Positions 44,606-54,198 of a stretch of 64,000 nucleotides of DNA are shown here, one piece after another. The stretch is from Pigmentiphaga kullae (GTDB lineage: Bacteria; Pseudomonadota; Gammaproteobacteria; Burkholderiales; Burkholderiaceae_B). Each line of letters begins with the position of its first letter. The first letter of the stretch is position 1. The position numbers and the translations under genes were made by a program. Where the stretch lies: NCBI RefSeq assembly GCF_004216695.1, contig NZ_SGXC01000002.1:434001-498000 (forward strand), written 5' to 3'. The notes under the pieces are model-generated. The model worked only from the letters and a program-made list of their open reading frames with translations, made no database searches and was not told the DNA's origin.

Positions 44606-46840
44606 ATGAACTCATCCGCTCCCGAGACTTCCGCGATTCAGCCGGCGACCTTCGGTCCCGACTGGCAACAGGCGGCCAACGCCGGCCTGTCGGAGGCGGC
44701 GCAACTGGACTTGCAGAAGGCGCTCGAATGGTCGTTTCCCCGCTATGCGCGCGAGCCGGCCGTGCCCGACGGCGAGGGCTGGGCGGAGCACGCGGCGGGC
44801 GTGGTCGCGATCCTGGCGGGCTTGCAGGTGGACGGCCATACCCGCATGGCGGCGCTGCTGGCGATTGCCGTGGGCGACCGCGACGTCAGCACCAATCCGC
44901 ACAAGGACCCGGTCACGCTCCAGTTCGGCCCCGAGATCGGCAAGCTGGTGCACGGCTATCGCGCCCTGATCCGCCTGGGCCAGGTTACCCGCGACGCCAG
45001 CGATGCGTCGGCCGGCAGCGGCGCGCAGGCCGAGATGCTGCGCAAGATGCTGCTGGCCATGGCGGCCGACCTGCGCATCGTGCTGATGCGCCTGGCGTCG
45101 CGTTTGCAGACCCTGCGCTGGCACGCCCAGCACAAGGTGCCGCTGCCCGAGGCGCTGTCGCGCGAGACGCTGGAACTCTACGCGCCGCTGGCCAACCGGC
45201 TGGGCATCTGGCAGGTCAAGTGGGAAATGGAGGACCTGGCGTTCCGTTTCCTCGAGCCGGTCCGCTACAAGGAAATCGCCCGGCTGCTGGAGGAAAAACG
45301 CGTCGAGCGCGAAGCCTTCATCGCCGACGCCATCGCGCGGGTGCGCCAGGCATTGGAAAGCGCGGGCATCGTGGCCGACGTCACCGGCCGGCCCAAGCAC
45401 ATCTACAGCATCTGGAACAAGATGCGCAACCGGCGCCTGGATTTCGCCGATCTGTACGACCTGCGCGCGCTGCGCATCATCGTCGAGGACATCCGCACCT
45501 GCTACACGGTGCTGGGGCTGGTGCACCACCTGTGGACGCCGGTGCCCGACGAGTTCGACGACTACATCTCGCGGCCCAAGCCCAACGGCTACCGTTCATT
45601 GCACACGGTGGTCTACGACCACGACGGCCGGCCCTTCGAGGTGCAGATCCGCACGCGCGAGATGCACCAGTTCGCCGAATTCGGGATGGCGGCGCACTGG
45701 CGCTACAAGGAAGCGGGCGCCAAGGGCGGGCAGGTCAGCGCCGATTCGGAATACGACCGCAAGCTCAGCTGGATACGCCAGCTGCTGGCCTGGAAGGCCG
45801 ACGTGCAGGTCGACGACCAGATCGGACAGGCGGCGCTCGACACGCTGGCCGACAACATCTACGTGCTGACGCCGCAGGCGCGGGTGATCGAGCTGCCGCC
45901 GGGCGCGACGCCGGTGGACTTCGCCTACCAGGTCCATACGGACCTCGGGCACCGCTGCCGCGGTGCGCGGGTGGACGGGGCCATGGTGCCGCTGAACACG
46001 CGCCTGGCCACCGGCCAGACGGTGGAGATCATCGCCACCAAGTCGGGCGGCCCTTCGCGCGACTGGCTCAATCCCCAGCTGAACTACCTGGCCAGCCAGC
46101 GCTCGCGGGCCAAGGTGCGCGCCTGGTTCAACGCCATCGACATCCAGGAGCGCATCGCCCAGGGCCAGGGCATGCTGGAAAAGGAATTGCAGCGCCTGGG
46201 CAAGACCGCGACCAACCTCGAATCGCTGGCCCAGCAACTGGGCTTCGCGTGCACCGAGGACCTGTACGTCGCGCTGGCCAAGGACGAATTCAGCCTGCGG
46301 CACGTCGCGGCCGCCTTCGAGGCGCCGCCGCCCGACGCCGGCCCGGACCTGTCCGCGTTGACGCGCGACAGCCGGCCGGAAAGCGCGGTGCATGCGGGCA
46401 AGAGCGGCGTGCTGGTGGTGGGCGTCGATGCGCTGCTGACGCAGTTGGCCAAGTGCTGCCGGCCGGCGCCGCCCGACCTGATTTCGGGATTCGTGACGCG
46501 GGGCAGGGGGGTCTCCATCCACCGCTGCGACTGCAAGAGCTTCCGCTCGCTGGCCGCGCGCGAACCTGAGCGCGTCATCGACGTGACCTGGGGCGATACG
46601 CGCGACGCCGTGTATCCGGTGGACATCGTCGTGCTGGCGAACGACCGCCACGGACTCCTGCGCGATATCTCGGAAGTCTTCGCACGCCAGCGCATCAATG
46701 TCATTGGCGTCAACACGCAAAGCCGGCAGGGAATCGCCCGCATGGTCTTCACCGCCGAGGTCGGCAACGGCGAGCACCTGGTGCGGGCGCTGGCGGGCAT
46801 ACGCGAAGTACCCGGCGTCCTGGAAGCCGACCGGCGCTGA
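44606..46840 (+). CDS. relA: RelA-type (p)ppGpp synthetase
   Basis: Ribosome-associated synthetase that makes (p)ppGpp during amino-acid starvation; 744 residues. The N-terminal HD region is degenerate: HD hydrolase residues are absent (AALLAIAVGDRDVST), so this is the monofunctional RelA rather than SpoT. The synthetase domain includes RPKHIYSIWNKM and FADLYDLRALRIIV, followed by YISRPKPNGYRSLHTVVYD. TGS (NIYVLTPQARVIELPPGATP), helical, zinc-finger (LAKCCRPAPPDLI, HRCDCKSF) and ACT (LRDISEVFARQRINVIGVNT) domains follow. It is divergent from mtfA. A SpoT partner must lie elsewhere. Confidence 0.95.
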   Translation: MNSSAPETSAIQPATFGPDWQQAANAGLSEAAQLDLQKALEWSFPRYAREPAVPDGEGWAEHAAGVVAILAGLQVDGHTRMAALLAIAVGDRDVSTNPHKDPVTLQFGPEIGKLVHGYRALIRLGQVTRDASDASAGSGAQAEMLRKMLLAMAADLRIVLMRLASRLQTLRWHAQHKVPLPEALSRETLELYAPLANRLGIWQVKWEMEDLAFRFLEPVRYKEIARLLEEKRVEREAFIADAIARVRQALESAGIVADVTGRPKHIYSIWNKMRNRRLDFADLYDLRALRIIVEDIRTCYTVLGLVHHLWTPVPDEFDDYISRPKPNGYRSLHTVVYDHDGRPFEVQIRTREMHQFAEFGMAAHWRYKEAGAKGGQVSADSEYDRKLSWIRQLLAWKADVQVDDQIGQAALDTLADNIYVLTPQARVIELPPGATPVDFAYQVHTDLGHRCRGARVDGAMVPLNTRLATGQTVEIIATKSGGPSRDWLNPQLNYLASQRSRAKVRAWFNAIDIQERIAQGQGMLEKELQRLGKTATNLESLAQQLGFACTEDLYVALAKDEFSLRHVAAAFEAPPPDAGPDLSALTRDSRPESAVHAGKSGVLVVGVDALLTQLAKCCRPAPPDLISGFVTRGRGVSIHRCDCKSFRSLAAREPERVIDVTWGDTRDAVYPVDIVVLANDRHGLLRDISEVFARQRINVIGVNTQSRQGIARMVFTAEVGNGEHLVRALAGIREVPGVLEADRR

Positions 46841-46855
46841 CATTGCGGCCGGGGC

Positions 46856-47293
46856 TCAGCCAGCGGCCTGCCGGATCCTGTCCGCGCGCCCCGTGTCGCG
46901 CGCCAGGCGGTACTCGACCCAGTCGTCATGGTCGATGGGGACGGCGCCCCCCATCAGGCGCGGTTCGATCGGATAGTAGTGGCAGCACAGCGCCTGTCCC
47001 GCCACCTGAAGATCCACCGGGCGGCGCACGAACAGCGAACCGCCGTCGGGATCGTATTCCTCGACCGCGTCCATGGCCGCCAGCAGCGGGTCGTCCACCG
47101 TGTAGACCTCGCCCAGTATTCGCGCATCGCCGTCCTCGACCAGTCCCGGCCAGTCGCCGAAATCGACCAGGCGGCCGCGCACGCGCGCCTCGCCCACCAG
47201 CAGGGGCGGGGACAGCAGCAGTCGGCGCGCCAGGCGCTCGATGTCGTTGATCTCGCCGCGACGCAGCGTGCCGTAGACGAATACGTGCGGCAT
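46856..47293 (-). CDS. Gamma-glutamylcyclotransferase (AIG2-like) family protein
   Basis: A 145-residue protein of the GGCT fold. The opening HVFVYGTLRRGE is the substrate-binding loop of the family, and MDAVEEYDP carries the catalytic glutamate. Such proteins release 5-oxoproline from gamma-glutamyl peptides or gamma-glutamylamines. Its start lies two bases after the stop of the peroxiredoxin gene upstream, so the two are cotranscribed; a link to glutathione handling under oxidative stress is plausible. The ATG 47293 is set by family alignment. Confidence 0.88.
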   Translation of the reverse strand: MPHVFVYGTLRRGEINDIERLARRLLLSPPLLVGEARVRGRLVDFGDWPGLVEDGDARILGEVYTVDDPLLAAMDAVEEYDPDGGSLFVRRPVDLQVAGQALCCHYYPIEPRLMGGAVPIDHDDWVEYRLARDTGRADRIRQAAG

Positions 47294-47295
47294 GT

Positions 47296-47853
47296 TCAGG
47301 GTTTTTTCGAGGGCGGGTCGCCGACGGGGCGGTTCGCGGGGCAGAACTGGCCCGTCAGCAGCGCATCGAGCACCCGCAGCGTTTCCTCCGGGCAGCGGCC
47401 GACCTTGAGGTTGTTCACCGACACATGCTGGATGGTGTTGTCGGGATCGACGATGAACGTGGCGCGCAGCGCCACGCCCTCGTTGCGGTCCCGGATGCCC
47501 AGTTGATCCACCAGCGCGCCCGCGCTGTCGGCGAATTGGTAGTGGTTCAGGTTCGCCAGCGCGGGCACCGCGCGGCGCCACGCCAGCTTGGCGTACTCAT
47601 TGTCGACGGATCCGCCCATCAGCACGGCGCCGCGTTGTGCTAGGGGCTCGGCCAGTGCCGCGTAGCCCTCGATCTCGGTGGCGCAGATGTCGGAGAAATC
47701 CTTGGGTGTGAAATAGATGACCTTCCACTTGCCTGGAAACGAGGTCTCGCTCAGGGTCTCGAAGGCCGAGGCGCCGTTTTCCTCGGCCTCGTTGAAGCCT
47801 GGCTTGACGCCATGCACCTTGAAAGGTTCGAGCTTGGCTCCGATGGTTTTCAT
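47296..47853 (-). CDS. AhpC-type peroxiredoxin
   Basis: Thiol peroxidase of 185 residues, similar over its length to mycobacterial AhpC (GKWKVIYFTPKDF, TFIVDPDNTIQHVSV, GRCPEETLRVLDALL). The peroxidatic cysteine is C57 in PKDFSDICATEI, which keeps the general PxxxSxxC motif but has Ala after the cysteine where most AhpC proteins have Pro. Further cysteines in GRCPEE and GQFCPANRP are candidate resolving residues. It heads a two-gene operon with the GGCT-like gene. The reductant (AhpD, AhpF or thioredoxin) is not in view. Confidence 0.92.
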   Translation of the reverse strand: MKTIGAKLEPFKVHGVKPGFNEAEENGASAFETLSETSFPGKWKVIYFTPKDFSDICATEIEGYAALAEPLAQRGAVLMGGSVDNEYAKLAWRRAVPALANLNHYQFADSAGALVDQLGIRDRNEGVALRATFIVDPDNTIQHVSVNNLKVGRCPEETLRVLDALLTGQFCPANRPVGDPPSKKP

Positions 47854-47902
47854 GCACGCTCCTCGGACAGCGCCGGCCTCGCGCGCCGGCGGCCGGGGCC
47901 GC

Positions 47903-49264
47903 CTACTTGGCGTCGGCCGATTTTTGCGAGGAGGCCGGCAGGGTGATGCGGGCGGTCAGGCCGCCGCCATCCCGGTTCAGGAGGTTTAGGGTACCACCTG
48001 CGCGCTGCAGCAGCCGCTTGACGATGGCCAGGCCCAGTCCGGCGCCGCCGGCGTTGGTGCGCGCGTCCGAGCCCCGGGTGAAGGGGCGGGTCAGGCGGGG
48101 CACATCCTCGGCCTTCACGCCGGGGCCGTGGTCGGACACGTCGATCAGCACGTTGCTGCCCTGGCTGCTGACCGTCAGGTCGATGTGAGGCGCCTCGCCC
48201 GGCTTGTGGCCGTAGCGCCGCGCGTTCTCGAGCAGGTTGCCGACCACGCGCTGCAGGTCGGGAGCGGCGATGCGCGCCCACTGGTTGGGGGTGATCGTGA
48301 CCTGCAGCGAACCGCCCAGTGTCTCGGTGTGGCTGCATTCGCGCTCGACCATCTCGGACACGAGCTCGGAAATATTGGTGTTGCGGTCGGGCGCGCTGGA
48401 GGGGCGGGCGTATTCCATGAACTGCCCGATGGTGCGGTCGATCTGGGCCAGGTCCTCGTCCACGGCGTCGCGGCTGGCCTCGGAGACGCCGCTCAGTTCG
48501 ATCTCCAGCCGCAACCGGGCCAGCGGGGTGCGCAGGTCGTGCGAGATGCCGGCCAGCATCAGCGCGCGGTCCGCCTCGGCGCGGTCCAGTTCCTCGACCA
48601 TGCGGTTGAAGTTGGTGTTGACCCGGCGGATTTCCTCGGGGCCGCTTTCGGGCAGCGGCGGCGGGGTTTCGCCGCGGGAAAGCGCCAGCGTGGCGCGCGA
48701 CAGGCGCGACAGTGGCCGATTGACGAAGCCGACGATGACCGCCGCGCCCAGCAGCGACAGCAGCAGGGCGGCCGCGCCCCAGCCCAGCCATTCGACGCCC
48801 GGCACGCGTTCGGCGCGGTCGCGCTCGACCACCATCCAATAGTCGTCGTCGTCGATGGAGAAGCTGACCCACAGGCCGGGGATGCGGTTGACTTCCCAGG
48901 CCACGACGGTCTCGGGTCCCAGGCGGTCGATCACCTGTTCTTCCACCCGCTGCAGGACCTGGCGGTCGGGCAGGCGGACGGTGATGTCATCCTTTTCGTG
49001 GGGATAGATCTGGATGCCTTCGTTGGTGGCCAGATCAAGTAGCAGGTAGCGGCGCTCCTGCGGCGCCGAATGGATCAGGGCGGCGCGGGTGATGTTGACG
49101 ACGGTGACGATCTGCTGGGCCACCTGCTGCGCGCGCGGCTCGACCTCCATGCTGCGGAAAGCCTGGAGCCACGCCGCCAGGCTTGCCGTCATCAGGACGG
49201 TGAGCAAAAGAAATGTCCGGCTGAACAGACCCAGCCTGGACGCGACGCGCAGGGCGACCGACAT
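47903..49264 (-). CDS. risS: Sensor histidine kinase, RisS/EnvZ-like
   Basis: Membrane histidine kinase of 453 residues: transmembrane helix (about 15-36), periplasmic sensor (about 37-158), second helix (about 160-182), HAMP (about 183-235), the H-box GISHDLRTPLARLRLE with phosphorylated H242, and an ATPase domain with NLLENARRYGH, DHGPGVKAED and GAGLGLAIVKR. With the adjacent OmpR-like regulator it matches the Bordetella risAS pair, needed for adaptation inside host cells and to stress. In B. pertussis risS is known to be broken by a frameshift; here the frame is intact from end to end. It starts 17 bp after the regulator stop. Confidence 0.92.
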   Translation of the reverse strand: MSVALRVASRLGLFSRTFLLLTVLMTASLAAWLQAFRSMEVEPRAQQVAQQIVTVVNITRAALIHSAPQERRYLLLDLATNEGIQIYPHEKDDITVRLPDRQVLQRVEEQVIDRLGPETVVAWEVNRIPGLWVSFSIDDDDYWMVVERDRAERVPGVEWLGWGAAALLLSLLGAAVIVGFVNRPLSRLSRATLALSRGETPPPLPESGPEEIRRVNTNFNRMVEELDRAEADRALMLAGISHDLRTPLARLRLEIELSGVSEASRDAVDEDLAQIDRTIGQFMEYARPSSAPDRNTNISELVSEMVERECSHTETLGGSLQVTITPNQWARIAAPDLQRVVGNLLENARRYGHKPGEAPHIDLTVSSQGSNVLIDVSDHGPGVKAEDVPRLTRPFTRGSDARTNAGGAGLGLAIVKRLLQRAGGTLNLLNRDGGGLTARITLPASSQKSADAK

Positions 49265-49281
49265 GAATGCCTACAAGCGGA

Positions 49282-50010
49282 TCAACTGCCCCCATCGGGC
49301 ACGAATACGTAGCCGAGGCCCCACACCGTCTGGATGAATACGGGCTTGGCCGGATCGGGCTCGATCAGCTTGCGCAGCCGGGAGATCTGCACGTCCAGGC
49401 TGCGATCGAAGGCTTCGTATTCGCGGCCGCGCGCCAGTTCCATCAGCTTGTCCCGCGACAGCGGGATCTTGGGATGGCGGGCGAAGACCTTGAGCACGGA
49501 GAATTCGCCCGTGGTCAGGGCCACGGGTTCGTTGTCGCGCGTGAGGGTGCGGGTCGCCAGGTTCAGCACGTAAGGGCCGAACGTAACCGATTCATTGTCC
49601 TGGCTGGGGGCGCCGGGATGCTCTTCCGGACCCCGGCGGCGCAGCACCGCGTTGACGCGCGCCAGCAGTTCGCGGGGGTTGAAGGGCTTGGGCAGGTAGT
49701 CGTCCGCGCCCATTTCCAGCCCGACGATGCGGTCGACGTCCTCGGCCTTGGCCGTCAGCATGATGATGGGGGTGCTGTCGCGGGCGCCGCGCAGGCGGCG
49801 ACAGATCGACAGGCCGTCCTCTCCGGGCAGCATCAGGTCGAGCACGAGCAGATCGAAACGCTCTCGCTGCCAGAGCTTGTTCATGGTCTGGGCGTTTTCC
49901 GCGACCCAGACGGAGAAGCCCTGCTCGGCGAGGTAGCGGCGCAGCAGATCGCGCAGCCGCACGTCGTCGTCGACGACGAGGATTTTCTTGGGGGCGTTGG
50001 CTAGTGACAT
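49282..50010 (-). CDS. risA: OmpR-family response regulator, RisA-like
   Basis: Winged-helix response regulator of 242 residues. Receiver domain: KKILVVDDDVRLRDLLRRYL, phosphorylated D58 in FDLLVLDLML, conserved lysine in DDYLPKPFNPREL. The DNA-binding half contains LTTGEFSVLKVFARHP, LDVQISRLRKLIE and the closing TVWGLGYVFVP of OmpR. In B. pertussis, RisA works with a different kinase (RisK) and links to c-di-GMP and Bvg-repressed genes. Gene order, spacing and similarity support risA. No Shine-Dalgarno is visible before ATG 50010. Confidence 0.94.
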   Translation of the reverse strand: MSLANAPKKILVVDDDVRLRDLLRRYLAEQGFSVWVAENAQTMNKLWQRERFDLLVLDLMLPGEDGLSICRRLRGARDSTPIIMLTAKAEDVDRIVGLEMGADDYLPKPFNPRELLARVNAVLRRRGPEEHPGAPSQDNESVTFGPYVLNLATRTLTRDNEPVALTTGEFSVLKVFARHPKIPLSRDKLMELARGREYEAFDRSLDVQISRLRKLIEPDPAKPVFIQTVWGLGYVFVPDGGS

Positions 50011-50131
50011 GGCGCGAATGTAACGGAGGAGTTTGTATCAATCCAGGGAGGGACATTGGTTGTTACATAAATGCCCGTTTGGTCACGCAGGCATCTATGA
50101 CGCTGTCATGGGTACATCGTATGATTGAAAC

Positions 50132-50560
50132 GTGAACAAAGTATTCGACTCCACTCGTACGGCGGGCTCCAGCGCAGCGATCATGCTGGGCGGGCTGTTC
50201 GTGATGATAACGGTATTGGCTGGTGGCGCGGCGATCGGCCAGGTCCGCGACCCGCGTGCGGCATTGCCCCGCCCCGACGCGGTACGCGCCGGCGCTCCCG
50301 CTCCGGGCGGATTCGCCGGCCAGGTCGAAAACGCGGTTTCTCGGGCCGATGCGCAGGTCAATGCCGCCAACGTGCCCCAGGAGGCGGGACAGTCCGGCGT
50401 GATGCGCGCCGCCATGGATCCCTGGGCCGGTCCGGTCAGCCAGGACGAGCGCCGGGTCGGGCCGCGCAAGCTGTCTTCCGAGGAAAGGGTGCTGCTGCGG
50501 CAGGAAATCCGCCGCGCCAGTGAAGAAGTGTACGAACCCTATCGCAAGCACAAGCACTGA
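50132..50560 (+). CDS. Small protein of unknown function with N-terminal membrane segment
   Basis: A 142-residue protein not recognised. One hydrophobic segment (about 14-36, AAIMLGGLFVMITVLAGGAA) is an uncleaved anchor or signal peptide. A low-complexity Ala/Pro/Gly-rich middle follows, then a charged helix RKLSSEERVLLRQEIRRASE with a basic, histidine-ending tail (YEPYRKHKH). Start codon is GTG. It is divergent from risA, with 121 bp in between, and precedes tsaB by 54 bp. Overall composition and intact frame support a real gene. A periplasm- or membrane-associated role is likely. Confidence 0.65.
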   Translation: MNKVFDSTRTAGSSAAIMLGGLFVMITVLAGGAAIGQVRDPRAALPRPDAVRAGAPAPGGFAGQVENAVSRADAQVNAANVPQEAGQSGVMRAAMDPWAGPVSQDERRVGPRKLSSEERVLLRQEIRRASEEVYEPYRKHKH

Positions 50561-50614
50561 AAACCGGGTGCAGATCCCGGTATTTCCCCCCATCTGGTCT
50601 TACAATTGCAGCCC

Positions 50615-51385
50615 ATGTCGCTGCATATCCTTTCCCTGGAAACTTCCTCCGCCTGGTGCGGCGTCGCCTTGTTGCGCGCCGCGGATGCCGGCGCCGTCGA
50701 CCTTCTCGTGCGCGAGCACCAGGGCGTGCAGGAGCACTCGGCCCGGCTGCTGCCCATGGTGCAGGAGGTGCTGAACGAGGCCGGCATCGCCCGGACGCAA
50801 CTCGATGCCATCGCTTTCGGGCAAGGCCCCGGGGGGTTCACCGGGCTGCGGGTTGCCTGCGGCGTGGCGCAGGGGCTGGGGTTCGCCCTGGGGCGGCCGG
50901 TGATACCCGTGGTGTCGCATGCCGCCGTGGCGCAACAGGTCCGGGATCCCGGCCAGCGGCCGCTGGTGGTGGCCATGGACGCGCGCATGCAGGAAATCTA
51001 CCTGGCGGTCTATCGCCGTGAATCGCCAGACCGGCTGGCCTGCCTGGTCGAACCGCAATTGATGGCGGGCGAGGGGCTGGAGGCCTGGCTGCGCGGACGC
51101 CTGGCAGACCTGGGCGCGCAGGCCCCGTGGCTGTGCGGCGATGCGGCGGCCGCCTATCCGGAGGTATTCGCCGGTTTCGGGCCGGACGAGCGGACGGACG
51201 TTGCGCGCCCCACCGCGGCCGCGGTCGCCCGCCTGGCCCACGGCGCCTACCTGCGCGGCGAAACCGTCGCGCCGGAGCTGGCCGCGCCCTTGTACGTACG
51301 GGACAAGGTGGCCTTCACCACCGCGGAAAGACAGGCCGGGGCGGGGGGCAATCCCCGTGTCGCCGCATCGGGAGCGCAATCATGA
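50615..51385 (+). CDS. tsaB: tRNA threonylcarbamoyladenosine protein TsaB
   Basis: Scaffold subunit that activates TsaD in making t6A37 in tRNAs reading ANN codons; 256 residues. The ASKHA-fold N terminus [16 protein letters not shown] and the segments [33 protein letters not shown] are typical. The C-terminal [15 protein letters not shown] closes the family core. Its stop overlaps the rimI start as ATGA; tsaB-rimI adjacency is common in bacteria. Confidence 0.95.
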   Translation: MSLHILSLETSSAWCGVALLRAADAGAVDLLVREHQGVQEHSARLLPMVQEVLNEAGIARTQLDAIAFGQGPGGFTGLRVACGVAQGLGFALGRPVIPVVSHAAVAQQVRDPGQRPLVVAMDARMQEIYLAVYRRESPDRLACLVEPQLMAGEGLEAWLRGRLADLGAQAPWLCGDAAAAYPEVFAGFGPDERTDVARPTAAAVARLAHGAYLRGETVAPELAAPLYVRDKVAFTTAERQAGAGGNPRVAASGAQS

Positions 51386-51915
51386 GCGCGGTGCAGGGCC
51401 GCGCGCCGATCGACGCGGCGCGTATCCTGGCGGCCTGGGGGCAGGCATGCCGTCCCATGACCGAACAGGATCTCGACCAGGTGGACGCGGTCGAGCGCCA
51501 GATCTATTCCTTTCCCTGGACACGCGGCAATTTCGCCGATTCGCTGCGCTCGGGCTACGACGCCTGGGTGGTGCGCGACGGCGACCGCCTGCTGGGCTAT
51601 TGCGTCGTGATGGTGGCGCTGGACGAGGCGCACCTGCTGAACATCAGCGTGGCGCCGCAGGCGCAGGGCGTGGGGCTGGGCCGGCGCCTGCTGGCCTGGG
51701 TCGAGCAGTGCGCCGCCGCGCGCCAGGCGCACAGCCTGCTGCTGGAGGTGCGGCCCTCGAACCTGGTGGCCAAGGGGCTGTACGAACGCGCTGGCTATGA
51801 ACGCATCGGCCTGCGCCGCGGCTATTACCCGTCGCTGCGCGGGCGGGAAGACGCGATCGTCATGCGCAAGGCATTGGCGGTCCACCCAATTCCCGGAGGT
51901 TTCCATGGCGACTGA
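51382..51915 (+). CDS. rimI: Ribosomal protein S18-alanine N-acetyltransferase RimI
   Basis: GNAT acetyltransferase of 177 residues modifying the N terminus of ribosomal protein S18. RimI signatures: [40 protein letters not shown] (acetyl-CoA loop) and [20 protein letters not shown] with [13 protein letters not shown]. It has an N-terminal extension of about 30 residues compared with E. coli. It overlaps tsaB by four bases and the uracil-DNA glycosylase gene by eleven, so all three are translated from one message. Confidence 0.93.
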   Translation: MSAVQGRAPIDAARILAAWGQACRPMTEQDLDQVDAVERQIYSFPWTRGNFADSLRSGYDAWVVRDGDRLLGYCVVMVALDEAHLLNISVAPQAQGVGLGRRLLAWVEQCAAARQAHSLLLEVRPSNLVAKGLYERAGYERIGLRRGYYPSLRGREDAIVMRKALAVHPIPGGFHGD

Positions 51916-52756
51916 GCGCAACGGCGGCGATGGCATGAGCGCCGTCCGGCGCGCCTGGCTGCGCGAACTGGGTGTGGAAAAGCTGTGGAACCTGCCCGGC
52001 ACGGCGGCGCCGGCGGCCGTACCCGAGGTCGCGCCGGTGGGGCCGGAGCCCGTGGCGCCGAATCCGGCGCAGGAGCCGGTGGCGGCCGTGGCCGCCGTCG
52101 ACCCCGACAGAGCCGAACCCGTGGCCGCCGTGCAGGAAATTCCGGTGCGGGAGATGCCGGCGCCGGCCGCCATGCCGGTCGATCCCGAACAGGCCTGGGC
52201 CGCGTTGCAGGACGAGGTGCGCGACTGCATGGCCTGTGGCCTGTGCAAGGGACGCACGCAGACCGTATTCGGCACCGGCTCGCCCAAGGCGCGCTGGCTG
52301 CTGGTGGGCGAGGCGCCGGGCGAACAGGAAGACAAGCAGGGCGCGCCCTTCGTGGGACGCTCGGGCAAGCTGCTCGACAGCATGCTGGCCTCCATCGCGC
52401 GCTCGCGCCAGCAGGATGTCTTCATCGCCAACGTCATCAAGTGCCGTCCGCCCGGCAACCGCGACCCGCTGCCCGAGGAGGTGGCGCGCTGCAGCCCCTA
52501 TCTGATGCGGCAGATTTCGCTCATCAATCCGGAAATGATCCTGGTGCTGGGGCGGTTCGCGGCGCAGACCCTGCTGGAGACCGACGCGCGCATAGGCAGC
52601 CTGCGGGGCAAGGTGCACAGCCTGTCGGTATCGGGCAGGCAGGTGCCGGTCGTGGTGAGCTACCACCCGGCCTATCTGCTGCGCAGCCCGGCCGAGAAGA
52701 TCAAGGCCTGGCAGGACCTGCAGCTGGCCTTGTCGGTGGGGCGGGCCCGGGGTTAG
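51905..52756 (+). CDS. Family 4-type uracil-DNA glycosylase
   Basis: Removes uracil from DNA; the protein has 283 residues. The catalytic core starts near residue 105. The iron-sulfur cluster cysteines are likely C111, C114, C180 and C196 ([30 protein letters not shown]). Active-site motif 1 is [20 protein letters not shown] and motif 2 is [11 protein letters not shown]. The first 100 residues are an Ala/Pro/Val-rich, poorly conserved extension. GGAGG stands four bases before ATG 51905. It overlaps the convergent lplT gene by four bases. Confidence 0.92.
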   Translation: MATERNGGDGMSAVRRAWLRELGVEKLWNLPGTAAPAAVPEVAPVGPEPVAPNPAQEPVAAVAAVDPDRAEPVAAVQEIPVREMPAPAAMPVDPEQAWAALQDEVRDCMACGLCKGRTQTVFGTGSPKARWLLVGEAPGEQEDKQGAPFVGRSGKLLDSMLASIARSRQQDVFIANVIKCRPPGNRDPLPEEVARCSPYLMRQISLINPEMILVLGRFAAQTLLETDARIGSLRGKVHSLSVSGRQVPVVVSYHPAYLLRSPAEKIKAWQDLQLALSVGRARG

Positions 52757-54072
52757 TCCCCGCGCAGCGCCGTGCCGTGCGCGCGGCTGCCTATCACCAG
52801 GTCGAGGTCCGGGTGGGTGCGGTGGTTGTGGCGGTTCCAGCCCATGATCAGCAGCATGAGGCAGGCCACCAGCGTGCCGAAGATGATGATGATGGTGTTG
52901 ATGGGTATCTGCATGCCCAGCATCAGCGAGTAGATCGCCACCATCAGCAGGATGTTGAGCTGTTCGTTGAAGTTCTGGACCGCGATCGAATGGCCGGCCG
53001 ACAGCAGCACGTGGCCGCGGTGCTGGAGCAGGGCGTTCATCGGCACGACGAAGAACCCCCCCAGGCCGCCGATGGCGATCAGCAGCGCATAGACGAACCA
53101 GGGCTCGTAGGCCAGCGGCATCAGCATCACCACCAGCCCCATCACCACTCCCATGGGCAGCACGGCCAGCGCATGGTGCAGCGGCACCTTGCCGGCCAGC
53201 GTGGCGCCCAGGATGGTGCCCACCGAGGCCACGCCCATCAGGATGGAAGCCTTGTTCAGCGGCAGCCCCAGCTGCACGCGGCCCCATTCGATCACGATCA
53301 GCTGCAGCGTCGCGCCGGCTCCCCAGAACAGGGTGGTCACCGCCAGCGAGATCTGGCCCAGCTTGTCGCGCCACAGCGTGGCCACGAAGCAGCCGAAGGT
53401 GGCCATGAGCTTGATGGGATTGCGCTGCTGGCGCGGGTAGCACACGCCGGTGGACGGGATGAGCAGGTTGAAGAAGGCGGCTACCAGGTAGACCAGCGCG
53501 ATGACCATGATGGCGGCCTCGGCGGGCGTCTGGATGTCGGGGCCGAAGCCGGGGCTGAGGTCCAGCGACAGCAGCCAGGTCGACACCTTGGGGCTGATGA
53601 GCGCGCCGCCCAGGACCACGCCCAGGATGATGGACACGACGGTCAGCCCTTCGATCCAGCTGTTGCCCTTGACGAGCTGCTCGGGCGGCAGCAGTTCGGT
53701 GATGATGCCGTACTTGGCGGGCGAGTAGGCCGCCGCGCCTATGCCCACCAGGGCGTAGGCGGCGCACACGGTATAGACCTGATGGTGGTCGGCCAGCCCG
53801 AAGCTGGCATGGGCGAACATCGTCAGGCAGCCGATGATCTTCACCGAGTTGGTGGCGAACATCACCCGGCCCTTGGGGAAGGAGTCGGCGAACGCGCCCA
53901 CGAAGGCGGCCAGCAGGACATAGGCCAGGGCGAACGACCACTTGATCATGGGCGTCATCCAGTCCGGTCCGTCCAACTGCTGGATCAGGGCGATCGCGGC
54001 GATGAAAAGCGCATTGTCGGCCAGCGAGGAAAAGAACTGCGCCGCCATGATCAGGTAAAAGCCGCGTTTCAT
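52753..54072 (-). CDS. lplT: Lysophospholipid transporter LplT
   Basis: Major-facilitator flippase of 439 residues that imports lysophospholipids across the inner membrane for re-acylation. The opening MKRGFYLIMAAQFFSSLADN and ALFIAAIALIQQL are characteristic, as is YSPAKYGIITELLPPEQLVK. About 12 helices can be counted. In E. coli the transporter works with the acyltransferase Aas, encoded next to it; no aas is adjacent here. It converges on the uracil-DNA glycosylase gene with a 4-bp overlap and ends in a polar tail. Confidence 0.93.
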   Translation of the reverse strand: MKRGFYLIMAAQFFSSLADNALFIAAIALIQQLDGPDWMTPMIKWSFALAYVLLAAFVGAFADSFPKGRVMFATNSVKIIGCLTMFAHASFGLADHHQVYTVCAAYALVGIGAAAYSPAKYGIITELLPPEQLVKGNSWIEGLTVVSIILGVVLGGALISPKVSTWLLSLDLSPGFGPDIQTPAEAAIMVIALVYLVAAFFNLLIPSTGVCYPRQQRNPIKLMATFGCFVATLWRDKLGQISLAVTTLFWGAGATLQLIVIEWGRVQLGLPLNKASILMGVASVGTILGATLAGKVPLHHALAVLPMGVVMGLVVMLMPLAYEPWFVYALLIAIGGLGGFFVVPMNALLQHRGHVLLSAGHSIAVQNFNEQLNILLMVAIYSLMLGMQIPINTIIIIFGTLVACLMLLIMGWNRHNHRTHPDLDLVIGSRAHGTALRGD

Positions 54073-54198
54073 CGGTAGGCGTGGACTCGTGTGCCTGTGA
54101 GTGGATCGGAGAGTGCCTCACTCGGGCACTACGGCAGGAATGCGTGCCGCGCATCGTAGCGCAGGTTCCGCGCCGCGTCCCGGCCGATCCGGTGGTAG

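Noticed and set aside
50018-50068. Separated inverted repeat ATGTAAC ... GTTACAT upstream of risA
   Set aside because: Arms of seven bases 37 bp apart can occur by chance and do not match a known OmpR-type direct-repeat site.
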